DNA from: Alphaproteobacteria bacterium
Lineage (GTDB): Bacteria > Pseudomonadota > Alphaproteobacteria > Rickettsiales > UBA8987
Direction of reading: 5' to 3'
Assembly: GCA_023269645.1 (NCBI GenBank)
Contig: JAHFPR010000044.1
Span: 1 to 11,473 of the forward strand
DNA length: 11,473 nucleotides
In this document: piece after piece, positions 1 to 7,186 of the stretch
How the letters are laid out: each line of letters opens with the position of its first letter
Position numbering within the stretch: position 1 is the first letter of the stretch
Notes under the pieces: model-generated
Databases searched by the model: none
What the model saw: the letters and a program-made list of their open reading frames with translations, nothing else
What the model was told of the DNA's origin: nothing
Translations under genes and position numbers: made by a program

Positions 1-362
1 AGGTGGTGCGGCTTTACTCGGCACCTCCGGTATATGGCGAATTTGTTAAAGTGGTATTCAGTGCTACCAACAAGGATAGCCCGGTCAATTTCGGTGCTTC
101 CAAGCGGCGCGAAGTGCAGATAAAATCCCTCACGTTCATGGATGCCACCAAGCGCAAGGTGCAGATACGCATGGCATTGAACGACATCATGCTTCCCGGT
201 CGTGATGTGGCTGCCAGGCACAATGTGGTGGCGATTATAACCTTCGCATTCAAAAATCTGGATTTATCTCCCGAAGAAAGATATACTAACCCGCTGGGTT
301 TCCAGATACAAAGTTATTTGTTGGAAGAAGAGCATGTGGATGAAAGCGACCAGAAGAAATAA
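1..362 (+). CDS. virB8: VirB8-family type IV secretion protein, C-terminal part (5' end outside window)
   Basis: About 119 residues are visible, with the stop at 360-362; the N-terminal cytoplasmic tail, membrane anchor and first half of the periplasmic domain lie upstream of the window. The visible part matches the end of the VirB8 periplasmic (NTF2-like) domain: beta-strand-rich stretches, then a conserved-looking NPLGFQIQSY segment near residues 96-105, followed by a short acidic tail. VirB8 is a bitopic inner-membrane assembly factor that contacts VirB9 and VirB10. The GTG at position 3 is only the first in-window start-like codon and is unlikely to be the real start. The end overlaps virB9 by 29 nt, which suggests translational coupling. 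Assignment rests on the C-terminal motif and on virB9-virB10-virB11-virD4 following directly. Confidence 0.88.
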   Translation, partial: VVRLYSAPPVYGEFVKVVFSATNKDSPVNFGASKRREVQIKSLTFMDATKRKVQIRMALNDIMLPGRDVAARHNVVAIITFAFKNLDLSPEERYTNPLGFQIQSYLLEEEHVDESDQKK

Positions 363-1209
363 AATCGGTCTCCGGCTTGCGCTGCTGGCGGTGCTCTGCG
401 GCGCGCAGCCGGGAGGCCTCCCGGCTGCACAAGCCGCCGATGAAGCACCGGTGACGATTGACAGCCGCATCCGCACACTGGTTTATACCCCCAACGAAGT
501 TTTCCGGATGTATACGGAGTTCGGCTACCAGTCCAACATTGAATTCTCCGAAGACGAGCAGATCACCACTATTTCGCTCGGCTCGCCATCCATGTTCAAG
601 ATCATTCCCTCCGGCAATCGGCTTTTCGTCAAGGCACTGCAGAAGGACCGCCACACGAACATGACGGTGGTTACCACCAAACGCGCCTACCAGATTGAGC
701 TTTTCTCTACCGCTGAAGCGGAAAAAGATGTGATTTATGTGATGCGGTTCTACTACCCCGAAAACAATATTGATGATGCCCAGAAAGAAGGCGCGGCCAT
801 ATCCGGCAATAAGGAAGCCTCTTCAAAGGACGGGGTTGCAAAAGACGGAATTTTGCCTGTCTTGCCGGGTGCGGAAAATAAACCCCCGGAAACCAAAGCC
901 GCAGAGGCGAAACCTGCGCCGGAGGCGGAAAAAACCGGTGCGGAGAATTATAATTACAGCCTGTCGGGGCCGGAACAGGTTTCGCCCGTGCAGGTGTATG
1001 ACAACGGCGCGGCTACGTTCTTCAAATTTCCGGAAGGCCTTGCGCCGCGTGTCTACGGTGTAAACCCGGAGGGCTATGAATACCCGCTGCCAACACGGCG
1101 GCAGGGAGAATTCCTGGTGGTGGATCTGGTATTGCCGAAATTCTCGCTGCGGGAAGGAAACGACGTGGTGTGTGTGTTTAATGAAAGTGTGGCAGGCGCA
1201 CGGCTTTAA
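334..1209 (+). CDS. virB9: VirB9, outer-membrane core component of the type IV secretion system
   Basis: This 291-residue protein starts at an ATG 7 nt downstream of a GGAAG ribosome binding site (322-326); an in-frame ATG two codons later is an alternative. Residues 1-35 form a Sec signal peptide: basic RRNK, a hydrophobic LRLALLAVL core, and an AQA cleavage site before ADEAP. The N-terminal beta-sandwich domain is recognisable from the VYTPNEVFRMYTEFGYQSNI region to the YVMRFYYPE strand. A charged Ala/Pro/Lys/Glu linker (about residues 145-205) leads to the C-terminal domain (YSLSG, then VYDNGAATFFKFP and LVLPKFSLREG), which in VirB9/CagX/TraO proteins packs with VirB7 and VirB10 at the outer membrane. 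The overlap with virB8 and the 26-nt gap to virB10 fit a single operon. A 24-bp palindrome lies inside the signal-peptide region. Confidence 0.95.
   Translation: MWMKATRRNKIGLRLALLAVLCGAQPGGLPAAQAADEAPVTIDSRIRTLVYTPNEVFRMYTEFGYQSNIEFSEDEQITTISLGSPSMFKIIPSGNRLFVKALQKDRHTNMTVVTTKRAYQIELFSTAEAEKDVIYVMRFYYPENNIDDAQKEGAAISGNKEASSKDGVAKDGILPVLPGAENKPPETKAAEAKPAPEAEKTGAENYNYSLSGPEQVSPVQVYDNGAATFFKFPEGLAPRVYGVNPEGYEYPLPTRRQGEFLVVDLVLPKFSLREGNDVVCVFNESVAGARL
405..428. repeat. 24-bp perfect palindrome inside the virB9 signal-peptide region
   Basis: A 12-bp half-site, GCAGCCGGGAGG, is followed directly by its exact reverse complement with no spacer. It encodes QPGGLPAA between the hydrophobic core and the signal-peptidase site of VirB9. 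Such a perfect zero-loop palindrome is not required by the protein sequence. It may be a small insertion, a fold-back structure near the start of the mRNA, or chance in GC-rich DNA. Confidence 0.85.
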
Positions 1210-1235
1210 CGCGCCTACGGCTCAGGATAAATTGC

Positions 1236-2663
1236 ATGGCGGATAACGAACAGCAAGCACCCATCGACCCGGTAAGCGGTGAAATGCCGCCGGGGGAAGA
1301 GAATTTCCCTGCGCCGGAAAATGATGGCTTGCAGGAGCGCGTTTCTGCGGTATCGGAAGGCAGCAATAAAACCAAAATCATCGCAGGGGTCATCGCTGTG
1401 GTGCTTGTTTACGGGATATATAACCTGCTCTTCGTTAAAAGCACACCGCCGCCGCCGAAGCCGAAGCCGACGGAAGCGACCTCTACCGGAGCGGTTGCGG
1501 ATGCGAACACGGTTCCGAGCATGGCGGCAGTCGGCGGGGATATTACCGCCCCGCCCTTGCCCCCTGTGCCGCCGCCTCTTCCGCCCGCACCTCCTTCCGC
1601 GCCCCCCAGTTACAGTTCGTCTGCACCGCAGCTTCCGATGCCTGGGGGCGGTTCCGCTATGGGGGCAATGCCATCTTTCCCCTCCGCGCCTGGGGGCGGG
1701 CAGGGTATGCTGCCACCGGCGGGAGGCGGGGGCGCGCCCGGCCCCCTGGGGCCTGCGGGTGGCCGCCGGAGTATGCAGGAGGCCAGCGAGGCGGAAAAGC
1801 AACGTCTGCGCGCCAATATGATGCTGCAGGGCGGCAGTGGCCGCTACAAAACGCCGCCCAGTGCGGCACAGGGTATCGTTGCGCCGACCAAAGCGGATGG
1901 TGGCCCGCAAACCGCGAGTACGCCGGGTGCTCCGGGCACTCCGGGCACTCCGGGGGCAAAGCCGCCATCGTCGGTCAAAACGGTTGGCAACCCCGAACTC
2001 ATGATTGCCCAAGGAAAAATCATCTCCGCCGTGCTGGAAACGGCGATCAATACCGACCTTCCCGGCGCGCTCCGTGCTGTGGTGAGCCGGGATGTGTATG
2101 CCGAGCAGGGCAAGCACGTGCTGATTCCGCGCGGCTCCCGGCTTATCGGCAGCTATAATACGGACATCAAGCGCGGCCAGGCGCGCGTTTATATTGTGTG
2201 GAACCGCCTCATCATGCCGAACGGCCATGATATGTCCCTTGGTTCGCCGGCGACGGATTCGCTTGGGCGTTCCGGCTTTGAGGGGCACGTGGATAACAAG
2301 TATTTCGAGCTTTTCAGCAACTCGCTGCTGCTCAGCTCCATGAGTGTCGGCTTTGCGGTGGTGGTGGGCGCGGCAACGAATTCCCAGAGCATCCAGCAGG
2401 GGCAGACAGGCAGCGGCGATGCCACCACCAGCGGCAACGTGGTGGATATTGCCACGCTGAACGCGGTCAAGGACTTCAGCAGCCAGGTGCAGGATGTGGT
2501 GAAGCAGAATCTCCAGATCAACCCCACGATTACTGTTAACCAGGGCGAAAACATCAAGATATTCGTCAACCGCGATATTTTTATTCCTGAAGACCTGGCC
2601 TTTACCCTTTCGCAGCCGGAAACCGGCAATGCGGAGGATCGCGGCTTTGATGCGACGCAGTAG
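1236..2663 (+). CDS. virB10: VirB10 (TrbI-like), type IV secretion channel scaffold
   Basis: This 475-residue protein is within the usual size range for VirB10. The ATG is preceded by AGGA at 1224-1227. The layout is classical: a short cytoplasmic N-terminus, one inner-membrane helix (about 47-67, TKIIAGVIAVVLVYG onward), and a long Pro/Gly/Ala-rich periplasmic region (about 70-250) with a PPPPKPKP start and a PGAPGTPGTPG repeat. The C-terminal TrbI beta-barrel domain begins near residue 250 (VISAVLETAINTDLPG, then VLIPRGSRLIGSY). The HVDNKYFELFSNSLLLSS segment (from about residue 350) and the following hydrophobic stretch correspond to the antenna helices that line the outer-membrane pore. 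The end, VNQGENIKIFVNRDIFIP, is typical. VirB10 spans both membranes and couples ATPase energy to the outer-membrane gate. The 12-nt gap to virB11 supports an operon. Confidence 0.95.
   Translation: MADNEQQAPIDPVSGEMPPGEENFPAPENDGLQERVSAVSEGSNKTKIIAGVIAVVLVYGIYNLLFVKSTPPPPKPKPTEATSTGAVADANTVPSMAAVGGDITAPPLPPVPPPLPPAPPSAPPSYSSSAPQLPMPGGGSAMGAMPSFPSAPGGGQGMLPPAGGGGAPGPLGPAGGRRSMQEASEAEKQRLRANMMLQGGSGRYKTPPSAAQGIVAPTKADGGPQTASTPGAPGTPGTPGAKPPSSVKTVGNPELMIAQGKIISAVLETAINTDLPGALRAVVSRDVYAEQGKHVLIPRGSRLIGSYNTDIKRGQARVYIVWNRLIMPNGHDMSLGSPATDSLGRSGFEGHVDNKYFELFSNSLLLSSMSVGFAVVVGAATNSQSIQQGQTGSGDATTSGNVVDIATLNAVKDFSSQVQDVVKQNLQINPTITVNQGENIKIFVNRDIFIPEDLAFTLSQPETGNAEDRGFDATQ
1923..1958 (+). repeat. 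9-nt tandem repeat encoding PGA/PGT-type triplets in VirB10
   Basis: Four 9-nt units occur in a row: CCGGGTGCT, CCGGGCACT, CCGGGCACT and CCGGGGGCA. The two middle units are identical. They encode a short collagen-like Pro-Gly-X run within the periplasmic linker of VirB10, just before the TrbI domain. Because the unit is a multiple of three, copy number can change without breaking the frame. Confidence 0.85.
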
Positions 2664-2675
2664 GCGGGCAGCACC

Positions 2676-3650
2676 ATGAGCGTCGCCGCACTAGAAACAT
2701 TCCTGGGTCCCATCAAGGAAATCTTGGGAAGGGACGGGGTCAACGAAGTTTCCATCAACCGCCCCGGCGAGCTGTGGGTGGAAATCAAGGGCGACAAGCA
2801 CAAGGAAAATATTCCGGAGTTAACCCTGGAGCATTTGATGGCACTGGGGCGGCTCATCGCACAATCCACCAGCCAGAATATCAGCGAGGAACTGCCGCTG
2901 CTTTCGGCAACCCTTCCCGCCGGGTATCGTATCCAGGTGGTGTTTCCCCCGGCCTGCGAGCCGAAAACGGTTGCCATGTCCATCCGCAAGGCCAACGCGC
3001 TGCGGCTGAACCTGGAGCAATATGAGGCACTCGGCGCGTTCCAGAGCACATCCAGCAAGCCCATTGCCAACCCCAAAAATGCTATCCTGAAGGAAATGCT
3101 GGATGCCGGGCAGATCCGCCAGTTTCTGGAGGAAGCGGTTCGCGCCAAAAAGAATATCGTCATCAGCGGCGGTACTTCCACCGGTAAAACCACCTTCATG
3201 AACGCCGCGCTGCGCGCCATCCCGCTTGAGGAGCGGCTCATTACCGTGGAGGATGCGCGCGAAATTGACATCCCGCACGAAAACCGCGTGCACCTGATGG
3301 TATCCAAAGGCGGGCAGGGGCGCGCCAAGGTGACCACGCAGGACCAGATCGAAGCCTGCCTGCGCCTTGCGCCCGACCGGATTATCGTGGGCGAGTTGCG
3401 CGGGGCGGAGGCGTTCAGCTTCCTGCGTGCCGTGAATACCGGCCATCCTGGCTCCATCGCCACGCTCCACGCCGACAACCCGACGCTTGCCTTCGAGCAG
3501 CTGGTGATGATGGTGATGCAGGCGGGGCTGAACATGACCCGCCCGGAAATCAAGAAATACATCCACGACGTGATCGAGATCGTGGTGCAGCTCAAGCGCG
3601 GCGGCAAGGGGCGGAGGTACGTTTCGGAGATTTATTTCAATCCGATTTGA
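2676..3650 (+). CDS. virB11: VirB11, hexameric secretion ATPase
   Basis: This 324-residue protein is full length for a VirB11/GspE-family cytoplasmic traffic ATPase. An N-terminal domain (about 1-140) precedes the RecA-like domain. Visible motifs are the Walker A GGTSTGKTT at 165-173 (Lys171), the Asp box TVEDAREI (E192, D193), the Walker B region IIVGELRG (E240), and the His box starting GHPGSIATLHADNP (H257, H265). All catalytic positions look intact. VirB11 docks with VirB4 or VirD4 and drives switching between pilus assembly and substrate transfer. The start lies 12 nt after the virB10 stop; the upstream GGCGGG is only a weak ribosome binding site, so translational coupling to virB10 is likely. 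It is the last gene before a hairpin-containing gap. Confidence 0.96.
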   Translation: MSVAALETFLGPIKEILGRDGVNEVSINRPGELWVEIKGDKHKENIPELTLEHLMALGRLIAQSTSQNISEELPLLSATLPAGYRIQVVFPPACEPKTVAMSIRKANALRLNLEQYEALGAFQSTSSKPIANPKNAILKEMLDAGQIRQFLEEAVRAKKNIVISGGTSTGKTTFMNAALRAIPLEERLITVEDAREIDIPHENRVHLMVSKGGQGRAKVTTQDQIEACLRLAPDRIIVGELRGAEAFSFLRAVNTGHPGSIATLHADNPTLAFEQLVMMVMQAGLNMTRPEIKKYIHDVIEIVVQLKRGGKGRRYVSEIYFNPI

Positions 3651-3652
3651 TG

Positions 3653-3731
3653 CGGTAAGGGTGCAAGGGTTTAAGGATGTAAGGGTATAAGGAAACCACT
3701 TACACCCTTACACCCTTCTTCTTCCCTTTAC
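3653..3731. repeat. Imperfect inverted repeat built of short tandem repeats between virB11 and virD4
   Basis: The left part is purine-rich and made of degenerate units of about 8 nt (AAGGGTGC, AAGGGTTT, AAGGATGT, AAGGGTAT). The right part is its pyrimidine-rich counterpart (ACTTACACCCTTACACCCTT). The best stem pairs 3673-3692 with 3696-3717 around a loop of about three A residues, with a few mismatches. Weaker complementarity extends out to GCGG on the left and CGCCGC on the right. It could act as a transcription terminator or attenuator separating virD4 from virB8-virB11, although the following CTTCTTCTTCCC is not a clean T-tract. It may equally be a dispersed palindromic repeat. The rest of the gap (3732-3780) shows only the virD4 ribosome binding site GAGGT at 3770-3774. 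Confidence 0.75.
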
Positions 3732-3780
3732 GCCGCCCCGCCAACTCTGCTAAGGTTGCTCCGTCACACGAGGTACGGCA

Positions 3781-5664
3781 ATGGCGGGCTACATAGATTT
3801 CAGAAACAAGCTGGGAAACGTCCTGCTCTTCGGCATTATTCTGCTGATGTTCTTCTCGCTGTTTTTTTACGCTGCGATCTGCACCTTCGTGATCCTGCAT
3901 GATGGCGTGGCCCAGGTGCAGAACCTCATCTATCCTGAAGATGTCCTGTCTTATTACTATAAATGGCTGAAATTCTGGTATCTTTACCATGATCGGCTGC
4001 CCCCCAATGAACAGAATGTCGCGCTGGAGCTTTTCGGCCCGCTTGCCGCTGCCGTGCTAGGCTACCTCGTGTTTCTGTTTACCATCCGCGCACCGCTGGT
4101 GGATTTCCGCCCGCTCCAGAAGAAGGAATCCATCCACGGCGATGCCCGCTGGGCAACCGAGGAAGATATTAAAAAAGCCGGGCTACGCGCCAAAAAAGGC
4201 ATGATGATGGGACGCACCGGGCGCGGGTATCTGGTGGCGGATGGCTACCAGCACGCGCTGCTGTTCGCGCCGACCGGCTCCGGCAAGGGTGTCGGATTCG
4301 TGATTCCGAACCTTCTGACCTGGGAGGATTCGGTGGTCTGCCACGACATCAAGCTCGAAAACTTCGAGCTGACAAGCGGCTATCGCCAGCAGGGAATGGG
4401 GCAGAACGTCTATCTGTGGAACCCCGCCAGCCCGGATGGCATCACCCATTGCTACAACCCGCTGGACTGGATCAGCATCAAGATGGGGCAGCAGGTGGAC
4501 GACGTTCAGAAAATCGCCAACCTGCTGCTGCCCGAACAGGAATTCTGGCAGAACGAGGCGCGCTCGCTGTTCGTGGGGGTGACACTGTACCTGCTCGCCG
4601 TGCCGGATAAAATCAAATCCCTCGGCGAAGTGGTGCGCACGCTTCGTAGCGACGATGTGGTGTATAACCTCGCCGTGGTGCTCGATACGCTGGGGAAAGA
4701 CATCCACCCCGTTTCCTACATGAACCTGGCGGCGTTCCTGCAGAAGGCGGATAAGGAGCGGTCGGGTGTGATCTCTACACTCAACTCCTCGCTGGAACTC
4801 TGGGCGAATCCGCTCATTGATGCCGCCACCGCGAAAAGCGATTTCGATTTCAATATGTTCAAGAAAGTGCCCATCACGGTGTATGTAGGCCTCACCCCGG
4901 ATAACATTGACCGGCTGAAACCGCTCATGCAGATTTTCTACCAGCAGGCCACCCAGCTTCTTACCAAGCATATGCCGAGGCCGGATGAGCCTTACGGTCT
5001 TCTGTTCGTGATGGATGAGTTCCCGACGCTCGGCGATATGTCGCAGTTCAAGCAAGGCATCGCTTATTTCCGGGGCTACAAGCTGCGGCTGTTTCTGATT
5101 ATTCAGGATACCGAGCAATTGAAGGATATTTACGAGGAGGCGGGCATGAATTCGTTTCTCGCCAACTCCACCTACCGTATCACTTTCGCTGCCAACAACG
5201 TGGAAACCGCCAACCTTATTTCGCAGCTTATCGGCAATAAAACCGTGAACCAGATTTCGCGCAACGCGCCGGTTTTTCTTGATCTGAAGCCCGGCTCACG
5301 CTCGCGGCACATCTCGCAGACGCAGCGCGCGCTGCTGCTGCCGCAGGAGGTGATCGGGCTGCCACGGGACGAGCAGATCATCCTCGTGGAATCCCAGCCG
5401 CCTATCAAAACGAAAAAGATTTTCTACTATAAAGATCCGTTCTTCACCAAGCGGCTGATGCCGCCTGCCAAAGTGCCGGTGCAGGAGCCTTACGACCCGC
5501 GCAAGGCCAAGGAAAAAGTGAAGGAAAAAGAAAAACCGAAGGAAGTACCGCCCAAGCCCGCCGCGCCCGCCAAACCGCCGACACCGCCGCAGCCGCCGGC
5601 CAGGCCTGCCGCGCCCCCCGCCGCGGCTCCTGTGGCTCCTGCCGCACCGACCGGGACGAAATAA
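3781..5664 (+). CDS. virD4: VirD4, type IV secretion coupling ATPase
   Basis: This 627-residue protein is preceded by GAGGT at 3770-3774, 6 nt before the ATG. Two N-terminal membrane helices (about 12-40 and 84-103) flank a small periplasmic segment. The cytoplasmic part has the IHGDARWAT entry typical of VirD4/TraG proteins, a Walker A APTGSGKG at 163-170 (Lys169), and a Walker B LLFVMDEFPTLG with D412 and E413. The all-alpha domain lies between these motifs. VirD4 is the substrate receptor that feeds effectors or DNA to the VirB channel. The C-terminal tail (about 570-627) is unusual: a Lys/Glu-rich stretch followed by an almost pure Pro/Ala segment, expected to be disordered. Variable VirD4 tails often serve effector recognition; that role is inferred here. 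It follows virB11 as in rvh clusters, but after a 130-nt gap. Confidence 0.95.
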   Translation: MAGYIDFRNKLGNVLLFGIILLMFFSLFFYAAICTFVILHDGVAQVQNLIYPEDVLSYYYKWLKFWYLYHDRLPPNEQNVALELFGPLAAAVLGYLVFLFTIRAPLVDFRPLQKKESIHGDARWATEEDIKKAGLRAKKGMMMGRTGRGYLVADGYQHALLFAPTGSGKGVGFVIPNLLTWEDSVVCHDIKLENFELTSGYRQQGMGQNVYLWNPASPDGITHCYNPLDWISIKMGQQVDDVQKIANLLLPEQEFWQNEARSLFVGVTLYLLAVPDKIKSLGEVVRTLRSDDVVYNLAVVLDTLGKDIHPVSYMNLAAFLQKADKERSGVISTLNSSLELWANPLIDAATAKSDFDFNMFKKVPITVYVGLTPDNIDRLKPLMQIFYQQATQLLTKHMPRPDEPYGLLFVMDEFPTLGDMSQFKQGIAYFRGYKLRLFLIIQDTEQLKDIYEEAGMNSFLANSTYRITFAANNVETANLISQLIGNKTVNQISRNAPVFLDLKPGSRSRHISQTQRALLLPQEVIGLPRDEQIILVESQPPIKTKKIFYYKDPFFTKRLMPPAKVPVQEPYDPRKAKEKVKEKEKPKEVPPKPAAPAKPPTPPQPPARPAAPPAAAPVAPAAPTGTK

Positions 5665-5666
5665 CC

Positions 5667-7163
5667 ATGTCCGGGAATGCCATGACCAATGCTTTCAGTA
5701 CCCGCGCGCAGCTTGCCATTCTCCTGGTGTATGCGGGGATGATTGCGTTTATCGTGCCGTATCACGAGCCGTGGACGGACGAAACAACTCCGTGGATGAT
5801 GATGCGGGAAGTTTCCTTCGCGCAACTCTCCGAAGCCACGCACAATCTCGGCTATACCATGCTGTGGCATCTGATGCTGACACCGTTCGCGCGCGCCGGG
5901 TTGCCGTTTGAAACCATCTATGTCATCCACGGCATCATCGCGGTGGCGATGGTGGCGGTGGTGCTGCGTTTCGCGCCATTTTCGCGGACGACCAAGCTCC
6001 TGTGGACGTTCTCGAACCTCATTCTGTATCAATATGCCGTGCTGGCGCGCCCCTACAGCCTCACCAGCCTGATGCTGTTCACCGTGGCGGCCATCTATCC
6101 GCTGCGCTTCACGCGCCCGATGCTTTACGCCGCTGCCGTGTTCATGCTGTTCGAGGGGCACGTGATCGTGTTCATGGTTCCGTGCGCGCTCACGGCAGCG
6201 TATCTGTGGGAAATGTGGCGGAACGGCAGGATGGAAAAGCGGCAGGTCGCGGCGTTCCTGCTGATGGTGGCGGGCTGCCTTGTGGCGGTATACCAGCTCC
6301 GCCCGCCGCAGGATCCTGACCATATGTTCCACGGATTCGCTAACCTGTTCCGGGGCGAGGGCTTCGTGGTGGGCTTAAGCGACGGCTGGCTGCCCTACGC
6401 GCTGCTGGATGCCTCCGATAACCGTAACGATCTGATGATAATTATCACCGTGCTGATGCCGCTTCTCATTCCGCTGGTTGTTATCAATGACCATATCAAA
6501 AAAACCGTGCCGGTGTTTATCTTCGTCCTTGCGATGCTGTGGATGGCCTACGTGTTCATGTTCAAGTTTCCCGGCACGTTCTGGCATCACGGGCTTGCCA
6601 TACAGGTGACGCTGTTCTCGCTGTGGCTGGCTTCCTATTACAAAGGCGAGGCAAAACACCAGGGCAGGGAGTGGGTGCTCATCAACTTGTGCCTGCTTTA
6701 TGGCTGCGTGCTTACGCCGTTCCTTTACTATAAGGATTACATCTATCCGTTTTCTGCAGGCAAAGCCGCCGCTGCGTTTATCCGGAAGAACCATCTTGAA
6801 GATCGCATTCTCATCAGCGACCGGCTGGAAGCCATGACACCCTATCTGCCGAAGGGAGCGTGCAACTGGGTTCCTTACGCCCGGCGATGCATCAATTACG
6901 ATACCTGGGATGCCGCATTCTACATCTACCGGAAACAACGGAAGATAGAGGGCATTGAGCATCCGGCACTCACCATTGCGAAAGAAGTCTTCGGGGATTT
7001 TTCCGGAAAAGTGGTGATGCTGCAGCGTCCGGCCACGGAAGATGAACGCAAACGCTACGGGCTGGTGCTGGTTTTCTGCGAATCCGGCATTCAGGATGAT
7101 GCCTGGATCTATCTGCCCGAAGGGGATTTCAAGAAGCTGGCGGGGAAGTTGATTCTGCGGTAA
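5667..7163 (+). CDS. Polytopic membrane protein, probable GT-C-type glycosyltransferase
   Basis: This 498-residue integral membrane protein starts 2 nt after the virD4 stop; a second in-frame ATG at 5682 is possible. I estimate eight to ten transmembrane segments between residues 14 and 355, and a soluble C-terminal part of about 135 residues. The pattern resembles GT-C (ArnT/PMT-like, lipid-phosphate-sugar using) proteins: an acidic loop after the first helix (HEPWTDETTPW, D38 and E39), an LWHLML helix, an ARPYSLTSL segment near 127-135, a FWHHG motif near 305-309, and YPFSAGKAAAAFIRKN at the entry to the soluble domain. D38 is the likely catalytic-loop aspartate. Acceptor and donor cannot be read from sequence; a cell-envelope glycan or lipid is the general expectation. 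Close spacing suggests co-transcription with virD4 and the downstream kinase. Confidence 0.72.
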   Translation: MSGNAMTNAFSTRAQLAILLVYAGMIAFIVPYHEPWTDETTPWMMMREVSFAQLSEATHNLGYTMLWHLMLTPFARAGLPFETIYVIHGIIAVAMVAVVLRFAPFSRTTKLLWTFSNLILYQYAVLARPYSLTSLMLFTVAAIYPLRFTRPMLYAAAVFMLFEGHVIVFMVPCALTAAYLWEMWRNGRMEKRQVAAFLLMVAGCLVAVYQLRPPQDPDHMFHGFANLFRGEGFVVGLSDGWLPYALLDASDNRNDLMIIITVLMPLLIPLVVINDHIKKTVPVFIFVLAMLWMAYVFMFKFPGTFWHHGLAIQVTLFSLWLASYYKGEAKHQGREWVLINLCLLYGCVLTPFLYYKDYIYPFSAGKAAAAFIRKNHLEDRILISDRLEAMTPYLPKGACNWVPYARRCINYDTWDAAFYIYRKQRKIEGIEHPALTIAKEVFGDFSGKVVMLQRPATEDERKRYGLVLVFCESGIQDDAWIYLPEGDFKKLAGKLILR

Positions 7164-7186
7164 GTTATACATCTTCCGGGGGAAGA

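Noticed and set aside
2189..3607. 472-codon open frame on the minus strand across virB10 and virB11
   Set aside because: It lies opposite the virB11 Walker motifs and the virB10 barrel, and its Ser/Arg-rich product shows no family signature.
3653..3731. CRISPR-like array from the repeated AAGGGTG units
   Set aside because: Units are only about 8 nt, degenerate, without spacers, and mirrored into a hairpin.
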